A DNA stretch of 27,932 bases, taken from contig JALSTL010000213.1 of NCBI GenBank assembly GCA_026983755.1, positions 1 through 27,932 of the forward strand, in the 5' to 3' direction. The translations under genes and the position numbers were made by a program. The stretch is from Melioribacteraceae bacterium (lineage in GTDB: Bacteria; Bacteroidota; Ignavibacteria; Ignavibacteriales; Melioribacteraceae). Positions within the stretch are counted from its first letter, which is position 1; each line of letters opens with the position of its first letter. Positions 1 through 6,867 of this stretch are shown here, one piece after another. A model generated the notes under the pieces. The model was not told the DNA's origin, searched no databases, and saw only the letters and a list, made by a program, of their open reading frames with translations.

Positions 1-50
1 GCTGCAAATTTTTTATTTGCTATTGTAAAAGTAATTATATCTAAAATCAT
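1..50 (-). CDS. Partial gene, start only; possible CheW-like protein
   Basis: An ATG on the minus strand at position 50 opens a frame that runs off the left edge without a stop. An AAGGA Shine-Dalgarno-like sequence lies just before it (complement of 54-60). The 16 visible codons read MILDIITFTIANKKFA. The pattern (V/I)xFxxxNxxFA resembles the first beta strand of CheW-type chemotaxis adaptors, whose N-termini often read like xFxLGxxxFAL. That is inference from a very short stretch. The gene faces the same way as the sigma-54 regulator at 494-1858 but is separated from it by about 440 non-coding bases, so it probably has its own promoter. The existence of a gene start is moderately supported; its identity is weak. 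Confidence 0.4.
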   Translation of the reverse strand, partial: MILDIITFTIANKKFA

Positions 51-493
51 TTTATTCCTTGTATTTTTTTTCTTTATTAATTTCAACAACAGTGCCAATA
101 AGTTTTATTTCTTTTTACACGATTTATGAACTTAATTGAAAATGTTGTGTTAAAAAATTTAATTTTTATAAAATATTTTAATTTCAATATTTAATCTTTT
201 TTTTCGTGGGAATCGGTTTTACTTGAGTGCGAATTATTCAATAGAAGAACAGAATAACTCTAATCTATTGTAAAAGCAGTTTATTGTAAAACATTAGGAA
301 TTGTTTAGTTAAAAAAATCTTTTTAATTTTTTGCATCTTATAGTTTTATAAGCAATTTCTAAATTCCAATGCATAATTTGGGTTAAAACAACCGGAATTA
401 TAAAGCGATAAAGATAAAATTGTATGTTTTCTACTAAAGTATTCTTAAATAAGAGTGGATTTATTTTCTTGGGTCGTTGAAAAAAATAAGAGA
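51..493. other. Non-coding stretch between two minus-strand genes
   Basis: No frame in this 443-base stretch looks like a gene. It contains the 5' leader of the gene cut by the left edge (roughly 51-200), the first copy of the interspersed repeat (about 221-389) and about 100 bases downstream of the sigma-54 regulator stop at 494. I see no convincing GC-rich terminator hairpin after that stop. Confidence 0.6.
221..389. repeat. Interspersed non-coding repeat, copy A
   Basis: From about 230 to 386 this stretch aligns along its length with 6573-6735 in the same orientation. Shared blocks include CGAATT, CAATAGAA, ACAGAATA, CTATTGTA, CATTAGGAA, TTTTATAA, CAATTTCTAAATT and AATGCATAA followed by TTGGGTT. 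Copy A is somewhat shorter than copy B in the middle. Its flanks carry an imperfect inverted pair (TCGGTTTTA at 213-221 against TAAAAC..CCGGA near 385-395). A local stem TTATTC/GAATAA lies near its left end. It has no open reading frame. It may be a miniature inverted-repeat element or a structured RNA; the sequence alone does not decide. Confidence 0.75.
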
Positions 494-1858
494 TTATTTG
501 TAATTGACTATTTCTATAAGATTGTACTTTTCTATTTTACTATAAAGTGTAGGTTTGGAAATACCTAAAATTGAAGCGGCTTTATTTTTATCTCCGTTCA
601 CATTTTCAAGAATTTTTATAATGTGCCTTTTTTCCACCTCTTCCAGACTTAAATTTTGTCCGCAACAATCATTTTTAGTATTTATTGATTTATCTGGGGC
701 AAGTAAAATATTTTCATCCAATAAAACATCATTGTTGGAAAGAACAACCGCTTGTCTTAATGTATTTTCCAATTCTCTAACGTTACCCGGCCAGTTATGC
801 TCCAAAAGTTTATCCATAACTTTGATTGGAATTTTTATAACGTTTTTATGTAATTCCTTATTAATTTTTTTCAACAAATGAACTACCAATAAAGGAATAT
901 CTTCTTTACGTTTACGCAGCGGGGGCATTGTTATTGTAAAAACTCTTAATCGGAAATACAAATCTTCTCTAAACTTTCCTTCTTCAATTAATTTCTCAAG
1001 ATTATTATTACTTGCGGCAATAATTCTGGCTTTCATCGGAATTGTTTCTTCACCGCCAACTTTTTCAAATTCTCTTTCTTGTAAAACGCGCAATAGTTTT
1101 GCTTGTAGGTTTATTGAAAGCTCTGCAATTTCATCTAAAAAGATTGTACCGTCTTGAGCTAATTCGAATTTACCTTTTTTGCTTTTTATAGCGCCGGTAA
1201 ATGCTCCTTTTTCGTGTCCGAATAATTCACTTTCCAATAAGTTTTCAGCTAATGCGGAACAATTAACTGCAATAAAAGGTTTATCTTTTGAAACACCGGA
1301 ATAGTGAATAATTTTTGCAATCAGTTCTTTTCCCGTTCCGCTTTCGCCTTGCAATAAAACCGAAACTCTGTTTGAAGAAAGTTGACCAATATATTTTGCT
1401 ATTTCTTGCATTGCCGGTGTTCGTCCTATAAGACTGTTTTCCAATTTATATTCTTCGGAATCTTCATGTATATAAACATCAAGCTGTTCGCTTATTTTTT
1501 GAATTTCCAAGGCTCTTTTTATTTTTATTCTAAGTTGATGAAGGTCTAACGGTTTATGTAAATAATCAAACGAACCTTTCTGCATAGCTTTAATAGTAGA
1601 GGATATATTATAATATGAAGAAATCAATATAACTTGAATTTTAGGATTACACTCTTTAATTTCTTCCAAAACTTTTATACCGTTTTTATCCGGCAAAATT
1701 AAATCGCAAATAACAAGGGCGGGATTTTCATTCTCTACGGCTTTCAAACCTTCTTTACCGTTTTCTACCAATAACACATTATGACCTAATTCTTTTAAGT
1801 TAACATTAAGAATTTCTCTTACTTGAACATCATCGTCAATTACAAGTATTTTAGCCAT
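494..1858 (-). CDS. Sigma-54-dependent response regulator (NtrC family)
   Basis: A 454-residue, three-domain activator of sigma-54 RNA polymerase. Residues 1-120 form a receiver domain with acidic cluster DDD at 8-10, phosphoacceptor Asp52 and conserved Lys102. Residues 143-375 form the AAA+ domain, with Walker A GESGTGKE at 171-178, the sigma-54-contacting loop GAFTGA at 218-223 and Walker B around 238-243 (TIFLDE). The last 45 residues hold a Fis-type helix-turn-helix (NKAASILGISKPTLYSKI). Order and length are typical of the family, and all key residues are present, so it should be phosphorylated by a sensor kinase, oligomerise and drive open-complex formation. No histidine kinase gene is in the window, so its signal is unknown. 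The ATG at 1858 is the natural start, as the receiver domain begins at once. It faces away from the repeat copy at 221-389. Confidence 0.95.
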   Translation of the reverse strand: MAKILVIDDDVQVREILNVNLKELGHNVLLVENGKEGLKAVENENPALVICDLILPDKNGIKVLEEIKECNPKIQVILISSYYNISSTIKAMQKGSFDYLHKPLDLHQLRIKIKRALEIQKISEQLDVYIHEDSEEYKLENSLIGRTPAMQEIAKYIGQLSSNRVSVLLQGESGTGKELIAKIIHYSGVSKDKPFIAVNCSALAENLLESELFGHEKGAFTGAIKSKKGKFELAQDGTIFLDEIAELSINLQAKLLRVLQEREFEKVGGEETIPMKARIIAASNNNLEKLIEEGKFREDLYFRLRVFTITMPPLRKRKEDIPLLVVHLLKKINKELHKNVIKIPIKVMDKLLEHNWPGNVRELENTLRQAVVLSNNDVLLDENILLAPDKSINTKNDCCGQNLSLEEVEKRHIIKILENVNGDKNKAASILGISKPTLYSKIEKYNLIEIVNYK

Positions 1859-2100
1859 TTTTTATCTTTCTGAAGTATTTATAAATAAATTACGACAATA
1901 ATATACTATTATTTATGAAATATTTAAATAGAAACCTTTGAAAATTTAATATTTATTCCTTGTCGATTTACTATTTTCCAAAGTTCTATTAGTATAGTAG
2001 AAAATCTTAAAAAAAATCATTCATTGAAAATTTACAGATAAAATATGGGAAAGATTTACGAAAAAAGTGATACAAAGCAAAATTAATAAAATGCCTATGA

Positions 2101-2877
2101 TTAAATTACTTTTATATTATCTTTTAGAATTGAGATTACATCTTTTAGATTTTCCGCCTCATAATCAACAACTTTGTTGTATTGCATCGGGATAGGTTTT
2201 TTTGTTTTCCCGGTATATATCAAGATAGTTTCGGCACCAATATTTTTTGCTCCGGTAATGTCCGTATCCAAATCGTCTCCTAACATAAAAAATTTTTCTG
2301 TGCTTTTTAAATCTAACAACTTTAATGCCGCTTGGAAATATATTTTGGAAGGTTTGCCCAATAATTTTGCTTTTACATCAGCGGCAAATTCAAGTCCTTT
2401 TATAAAAGTTCCCGCATCCAATTGCAAACCTTCGTCGGGTTTGTTCCAAAATTTGTTTTTGTGCATTGCAATTAGTTTTGCACCGTTTTTGAGAAAAATA
2501 AAAATTCTTTGCATAATTTCATACGACCATTGTTTCCCGATGTCGCCTATTAAAACAGCTTCGGGTGTTGAATAGTTTAAGAACTGCGAAAATAATTCTT
2601 TAACTTCCTCCGTAGTATATACGGCAACATTTTTATAATTTCTTTTTACATAATTAAGTGCCGTGTCAACTGTTGTTATTATTGGCAAATTAATCTGAAT
2701 GGAGTGTTCGGCAAAAAATTTCTTAACTTTTTCGGAAGAATAAAGAGAAGAATTGCTTAAGATACAAGCTTTAATTTTGCTATCTGATAAAAACATCAAA
2801 AACTCTTCCAAATAAGGTGCTGGTTTAATTCCTATTCTAAGTACACCGTCTAAATCTATTAACAAAGCTTGATTCAT
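2101..2877 (-). CDS. HAD-superfamily hydrolase, NagD-like (subclass IIA)
   Basis: A 258-residue cytosolic phosphatase of the haloacid dehalogenase superfamily. Motif I is LIDLDGVL, with nucleophile Asp8 and acid/base Asp10. Motif II is the Ser in ILSNSS. Motif III is the Lys in the GKPSK segment near residue 175. Motif IV is GDDLDTD at about 200-206, which binds Mg. The C2-type cap between motifs II and III and the IGAETILIYTGKT tail match the NagD/phosphoglycolate phosphatase group. Substrates in this group are small phosphorylated metabolites (sugar phosphates, nucleotides, phosphoglycolate) and cannot be told from sequence. It is divergent from the thioesterase at 2968, sharing about 90 bases of promoter region, and lies upstream of the sigma-54 regulator on the same strand with a 242-base gap, so the two need not be one transcript. 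Confidence 0.88.
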   Translation of the reverse strand: MNQALLIDLDGVLRIGIKPAPYLEEFLMFLSDSKIKACILSNSSLYSSEKVKKFFAEHSIQINLPIITTVDTALNYVKRNYKNVAVYTTEEVKELFSQFLNYSTPEAVLIGDIGKQWSYEIMQRIFIFLKNGAKLIAMHKNKFWNKPDEGLQLDAGTFIKGLEFAADVKAKLLGKPSKIYFQAALKLLDLKSTEKFFMLGDDLDTDITGAKNIGAETILIYTGKTKKPIPMQYNKVVDYEAENLKDVISILKDNIKVI

Positions 2878-2967
2878 ATTTCTTCTTTTAAAGTTATTAA
2901 TAGCTATTTTTACATATCCGATAAAAACAATTTAAAATTAACAATAAATATTCGGAGTACAAATTTA

Positions 2968-3426
2968 ATGAAAGCATTTCAAGAATACTATACGGAAGAA
3001 TTCAGTTACTGCTATGGATGTGGTACAAAAAATATTTACGGTCATCAACTAAAAACATATTGGGAAGGTGAAGAAACCGTAAGCCATTTTACACCTAAGC
3101 CCGAACATACCGCTTTACCGGGCTTTGTTTACGGTGGATTGATAGCCTCTTTAATTGATTGCCATTCCACAGCTACCGGTTCGGCTGCCATTTACAAAGC
3201 CAATAACAGTAAAGAAAAATTTTACCCTCGTTGTGTAACGGCATCGCTAAAAGTAGATTTTATTAAACCCACACCTATTGATTGTACTTTGGAATTACGC
3301 GGGAAAGTTAAAGAAATTAAAGGGAGAAAAGTTATAGTGGAAGTTAATTTGTTTGCGAAAAACAAAATTTGTGCTAAAGGTTATGTTGTGGTTGTTCAAG
3401 TGCCAGATAGTTGGTTGGCAAAATAA
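2968..3426 (+). CDS. Hotdog-fold thioesterase, PaaI/4HBT type
   Basis: A protein of about 152 residues with the single-domain hotdog fold of acyl-CoA thioesterases, which hydrolyse CoA thioesters in the cytosol. The segment CYGCGTKNIYGHQLK followed by FVYGGLIASLIDCHS is the family's substrate loop and central helix; YGG stands where PaaI proteins have HGG, and the Asp in the helix is the usual catalytic acid. The frame is open back to 2869, but the ATG at 2968 is preferred: GGAG lies at 2954-2957, and the 33 upstream codons look unlike any thioesterase N-terminus and overlap the start of the divergent phosphatase gene. The acyl-CoA dehydrogenase follows 126 bases downstream on the same strand, consistent with a shared role in acyl-CoA metabolism. 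The substrate is unknown. Confidence 0.87.
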   Translation: MKAFQEYYTEEFSYCYGCGTKNIYGHQLKTYWEGEETVSHFTPKPEHTALPGFVYGGLIASLIDCHSTATGSAAIYKANNSKEKFYPRCVTASLKVDFIKPTPIDCTLELRGKVKEIKGRKVIVEVNLFAKNKICAKGYVVVVQVPDSWLAK

Positions 3427-3552
3427 AATTACTTTATTTATTTTTTTAATAAAAATGGAAACGGTAATTAAAACTATATACCTTAAATTTGTACAAAAGT
3501 TTCAAAATATAAAATATATCATTATACTTATTTACAAAAATATAGGAATTTT

Positions 3553-4692
3553 ATGGCTTCAAAAGAAGATTTGAAAATGTTACGTGAAATGGTTAGGGAT
3601 TTTACAAATACAGAAATACGTCCTATTGCCAATTCAATAGATAAAAATGAAGAAATACCTAAAGAATTAATTACAAAGTTGGGTGAAGTAGGTTTATTGG
3701 GAACAGCATTTCCAGAAGAATACGGCGGCGGAGGTTTTGGAGAAGTTGGATTTTGCATTGCTCAAGAAGAAATTACAAAAGCTTGTGCCTCAACCGCAAC
3801 TTTTATAGGTGCTCATCAATCTATAGGAACAAATGCCATATATTTGGGAGGCAGCGAACAATTAAAACAAAAGTATATGCACAAACTTACAAGCGGAGAA
3901 AAAATTGCCGCTTTCGCATTAACGGAACCTGATGCCGGCTCCGATGCTTTTAATCTGAGTACTACTGCCGAACTTAAAGGAGATAAATGGATTTTAAACG
4001 GACAAAAATTGTGGATAACAAACGGAGCTATTGCCGATATATTTTCTATTTTTGCCAGAACGAAAAAAGGTATAACCGGATTTGTTGTTGAAAAAGAATT
4101 CCCCGGTTTGATAATAGGAGCAAATGAAAAAAAATTGGGGATTAAAGGAAGTTTTACAAATTCAATTACTTTGGAAAATGTTGAAGTACCCAAAGATAAC
4201 ATAATAGGAACGGATGGCAGAGGGTTTTTAATTGCAATGAATACATTAAATGCCGGAAGAATTGGTATTGGTGCCGCCGGTTTGGGTGCTTCCAAAGAAA
4301 TGTTGGAACTTGCCACTAAGTATGCTCTGGAACGGAAACAATTTTCACAACAAATTTCCAAATTTCAAGCAATACAATTTATGCTGGCGGAAATGACAAC
4401 AAAAATTTATTCCATGGAAAGCATGCTTTACAGAGTTGCCGAAAAATACGATAACAATGAACCGGTAGAGCAAGAAGCGGCAATAGTAAAACTTTACTGT
4501 TCCGAAGCAACTTCGGAAGTTGCCGATATGGCATTACAAATTTACGGTGGAATGGGATTTTCCAAAGAACTGCCAATTGAAAGATTTTATAGAGATGCAA
4601 GAATATTAAGAATTTTTGAAGGTACAAGTGAGATACAAAAACTTGTTATTAGCCGAAAAACCATTAAAAATAAAGGTGTTTGGAAATTATAA
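3553..4692 (+). CDS. Acyl-CoA dehydrogenase
   Basis: A 379-residue FAD flavoprotein that introduces a trans-2 double bond into acyl-CoA and passes electrons to electron-transfer flavoprotein. The family layout is complete: N-terminal helical domain (about 1-120), central beta domain with the FAD/substrate motif FALTEPDAGSDA, and C-terminal helical domain with the FAD-binding IYGGMGFSKELPIERFYRDA segment. The catalytic base is Glu356 in FEGTSEIQ, the position used by short/medium-chain and butyryl-CoA dehydrogenases rather than by isovaleryl-type enzymes. Length is typical. The stop codon overlaps the ATG of the HisA-like gene (TAATG at 4690-4694), so the two are translationally coupled. Chain-length preference cannot be read from sequence. 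Confidence 0.93.
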   Translation: MASKEDLKMLREMVRDFTNTEIRPIANSIDKNEEIPKELITKLGEVGLLGTAFPEEYGGGGFGEVGFCIAQEEITKACASTATFIGAHQSIGTNAIYLGGSEQLKQKYMHKLTSGEKIAAFALTEPDAGSDAFNLSTTAELKGDKWILNGQKLWITNGAIADIFSIFARTKKGITGFVVEKEFPGLIIGANEKKLGIKGSFTNSITLENVEVPKDNIIGTDGRGFLIAMNTLNAGRIGIGAAGLGASKEMLELATKYALERKQFSQQISKFQAIQFMLAEMTTKIYSMESMLYRVAEKYDNNEPVEQEAAIVKLYCSEATSEVADMALQIYGGMGFSKELPIERFYRDARILRIFEGTSEIQKLVISRKTIKNKGVWKL

Positions 4693-5444
4693 TGAATAAA
4701 TTATTGATAATACCTTCCATTGATATTAAAAACGGAAAAACCGTAAGAGTTGTTCGCGGTATTCCCGAACTCGGATGCAAACAATACGGGAACAATCCTA
4801 TAGAAACGGCAATGATGTGGCGTGCAGAAAATGCCAAGGTTATTCATGTAGTGGATTTTGATTTGTCTCACCAACATTCACATAAAAATTTCAACTTACT
4901 TGGAGAAATCTGCGAATCGGTAATTATACCTGTACAATTTGGTGGCGGTATAACTTCTTTGGAAGAAGCCAAAGAAGTTTTTAATTTAGGTGCATTCCGT
5001 TTGGTAATTGGTTCCTTGGCTTATGATAAACCTAACGAATTTAAAAAAATATTGGAACATTTCGGACCTCAAAAAATTTCGGCTGCCATTGATGTTATTA
5101 ATAACGAAGTGGTGGTTCACGGAAGAAAAATTAAAACCGGAATAACACCGGTAAAATATGCAAAAAAATTATCGGCTATGGGTGTAAACAGATTTGTTGT
5201 TACAGACGTATTTAGAAACGGTATGTTACAAGGTCCGAATATTGAATTAAGCAAATCAATTGCCGAAATAACAAATGCAAAAATTACACACTCCGGTGGA
5301 ATTACAGACTATTCCGATTTAGCTAATCTAAAAAACCTTACTTCATCATGTATAGATTCCGCAATTATAGGTCGTGCTCTTTACGAAAATAAATTTCCTT
5401 GCCAAAAACTTTGGCGTATTGCAGAAACAGACATATTTGACTAA
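4692..5444 (+). CDS. hisA: HisA-like phosphoribosyl isomerase
   Basis: A 250-residue (beta/alpha)8 barrel of the HisA/HisF family. HisA isomerises ProFAR to PRFAR in histidine synthesis. Visible signatures are IPSIDIKNGKTVRVV, with catalytic Asp11, and AAIDVINNEV, with the second catalytic Asp at about 134, plus phosphate-binding loops QFGGGI and HSGGI. The frame opens further upstream, but the ATG at 4692 is preferred because it overlaps the stop of the acyl-CoA dehydrogenase as TAATG. No other histidine-biosynthesis gene is in the window, and coupling to an acyl-CoA dehydrogenase is unusual. It may be the genome's only HisA placed outside a his operon, or a paralogue with another substrate. 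Both catalytic aspartates are kept, which favours isomerase chemistry. Confidence 0.8.
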   Translation: MNKLLIIPSIDIKNGKTVRVVRGIPELGCKQYGNNPIETAMMWRAENAKVIHVVDFDLSHQHSHKNFNLLGEICESVIIPVQFGGGITSLEEAKEVFNLGAFRLVIGSLAYDKPNEFKKILEHFGPQKISAAIDVINNEVVVHGRKIKTGITPVKYAKKLSAMGVNRFVVTDVFRNGMLQGPNIELSKSIAEITNAKITHSGGITDYSDLANLKNLTSSCIDSAIIGRALYENKFPCQKLWRIAETDIFD

Positions 5445-5493
5445 TTTAAATTATTTTTGTAAATATCCGTATATAATTCCCAAAACATTTTAA

Positions 5494-5517
5494 GGAAATA
5501 AAATTATGTTTATTTCC
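5494..5517. repeat. Perfect 9-bp hairpin upstream of usp gene
   Basis: GGAAATAAA (5494-5502) and TTTATTTCC (5509-5517) are perfect inverted repeats around the 6-base loop ATTATG. The hairpin lies 50 bases after the HisA-like stop and 80 bases before the usp start. No U-run follows, so it is not a standard intrinsic terminator. It could be an operator or an mRNA 3'-end structure. Confidence 0.5.
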
Positions 5518-5596
5518 ATAACTTCTCATCCGTATAGCTTTTCTTATTATAATAGTATTTACATATTTCATTATAACATTATAGGAGCATAAAATC

Positions 5597-6058
5597 ATGG
5601 AAGCTATAAAAAAAATATTAGTGCCTATAGATTTTTCCAATTATTCTAAAAATCTCTTATCCTATGCAAACGGTTTTGCCGAAACTTTTGATGCTAAAAT
5701 ATTTTTAATTCATGTTGTTGAACCAATCATCTATCCCGTAGATTTTAGTATGGGACAAATTGATTTTCCGGCAACCGATAGTAATTTAACTAATAAAGCC
5801 AAAGAAGAATTAAAAAACATGGCAAACAATTTAATCGGAAAAAATATTAAAACGGAAATTATTGTTAAATCCGGCAAACCCTTTGTTGAAATAAACGAAA
5901 CAGCCAGAGAATTGGATGTAGATTTAATTATAATTGCTACTCACGGTCATACAGGCGTTGAACATTTACTTTTCGGAAGCACAGCTGAAAAAGTTGTAAG
6001 AAAAGCTCCTTGCCCGGTTTTAACTTTACGAGAACCGATTAAAGGTTTTAAATTTTAA
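5597..6058 (+). CDS. Universal stress protein, UspA family
   Basis: A 153-residue single-domain cytosolic protein with the Usp alpha/beta fold. The nucleotide-binding region reads ATHGHTGVEHLLFGS at 114-128, matching the family pattern GxxGx9G(S/T) except that the first glycine is Ala114. That substitution is common in the family, and ATP binding is still plausible. The N-terminus KKILVPIDFSNYSK carries the conserved Asp12. AGGAG lies 9 bases before the ATG, fixing the start. It stands alone as a short transcription unit, with 152 non-coding bases before it and 154 after. Such proteins respond to starvation or respiratory stress; no specific partner is visible. Confidence 0.93.
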   Translation: MEAIKKILVPIDFSNYSKNLLSYANGFAETFDAKIFLIHVVEPIIYPVDFSMGQIDFPATDSNLTNKAKEELKNMANNLIGKNIKTEIIVKSGKPFVEINETARELDVDLIIIATHGHTGVEHLLFGSTAEKVVRKAPCPVLTLREPIKGFKF

Positions 6059-6171
6059 TATTCACAATAATAAGAAAAATATTTTGGCATTATACATTAT
6101 TTTGCATAATTATAGGAATATTGTTCTTTTTTTTAATTTTCATAGAATTTTTTTTTGTTTATAATTCTTCG

Positions 6172-6204
6172 TTTTAATAAAATATTGCTATAATTTTATT
6201 AAAA
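6172..6204. promoter_or_regulatory. Perfect 12-bp inverted repeat before small secreted-protein gene
   Basis: TTTTAATAAAAT (6172-6183) and ATTTTATTAAAA (6193-6204) are exact reverse complements around a 9-base spacer, ending 8 bases before the ATG at 6213. All arm bases are A or T, so chance matters more than usual, but 12 perfect pairs next to a start codon are notable. It could be a repressor operator or a hairpin that hides the ribosome-binding region. Confidence 0.5.
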
Positions 6205-6212
6205 TAACGTAA

Positions 6213-6485
6213 ATGAAGCCCATAAAGATTATATTATTTTCATCATTTATTACACTTCTTTTTTCAACTAATTTTCTTTATGCCCAAAACAAGTTTAAGA
6301 TTAAAAAATTTAATATAAACAAATCAAATGTTAGAAAATCTAAACTTGATTTAATTAAGGCGAATCCTAATTATAGAATTATTTCAAAAAATGAGCTTCA
6401 CAATAATTCCATTTCCACAATAACGGAAGAAAAACATAAAAAATTAAATGCCATAGAAGCACTTAAAAAAGAATTTAGTCGGTAA
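6213..6485 (+). CDS. Small secreted protein of unknown function
   Basis: A 90-residue protein I do not recognise. It starts with a textbook signal peptide: Lys at position 5, a hydrophobic stretch through residue 22 and an FLYAQ cleavage site, giving a mature protein of about 65 residues. The mature part is rich in Lys, Asn, Ser and Ile (KFKIKKFNINKSNVRKSK near its start), predicted to be basic, with no cysteine and no further hydrophobic segment, so it should be released to the periplasm or beyond. No clear Shine-Dalgarno precedes the ATG; instead a 12-bp inverted repeat ends 8 bases upstream. It is a stand-alone unit between the usp gene and the second repeat copy. The signal peptide supports it being a real gene. 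Confidence 0.7.
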   Translation: MKPIKIILFSSFITLLFSTNFLYAQNKFKIKKFNINKSNVRKSKLDLIKANPNYRIISKNELHNNSISTITEEKHKKLNAIEALKKEFSR

Positions 6486-6867
6486 TTTTTTAATAACCAC
6501 AATATTTCATATCTCAAGAGATTTTTTTGAATAGGAGAACTTTGTACTCTATCAGCTAAATAGATTTAACCCGAATTGTGCAATAGAAAAAACAGAATAG
6601 CACAAAACTATTGTAATAGAAGCAATTATTTTAATACAAAGCATTAGGAAGGGTTAAATTAAAAACTCTCTTTAGCTTATTGCATATTATGGTTTTATAA
6701 ACAATTTCTAAATTCTAATGCATAAATTGGGTTTAACTTTTGTTACTAAAATCAATATATTTTAATATCCAATTATCAAATATTAAAGTATTTGTCATAA
6801 ACAATTTTATTTTTCATTCCCTTTTATTATTTTTAGGAAATTTATAAATAATAATTGAGAAAACGCC
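6486..6867. other. Non-coding stretch before the HerA-like gene
   Basis: No gene is supported in these 382 bases. The centre is occupied by the second copy of the interspersed repeat (6565-6736). The remaining ~130 bases before 6868 are AT-rich leader that must hold the promoter of the HerA-like gene; an AGGAAA at 6835-6840 is too far from the ATG to be its ribosome-binding site. Confidence 0.6.
6565..6736. repeat. Interspersed non-coding repeat, copy B, with inverted ends
   Basis: About 172 bases that align with 221-389. The ends are an imperfect inverted repeat: 6566-6586 (TTAACCC...TGCAATAG) matches the complement of 6715-6735 (CTAATGC...TTGGGTTTA) at about 16 of 21 positions. Further pairings are perfect: TTTAACCC (6565-6572) with GGGTTAAA (6651-6658), and GCATTAG (6641-6647) with CTAATGC (6715-6721). 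These allow two alternative folds. A small TGTGC/GCACA stem lies near the left end. There is no open reading frame and no obvious target-site duplication. The form fits a MITE-like element or a structured RNA in the leader of the downstream HerA-like gene. Confidence 0.75.

Noticed and set aside
6084..6106. TTGGCA...TTGCA resembling a sigma-54 promoter after the usp gene
   Set aside because: The GG and GC elements are 16 bases apart instead of the required 10, so it cannot work as a -24/-12 promoter.
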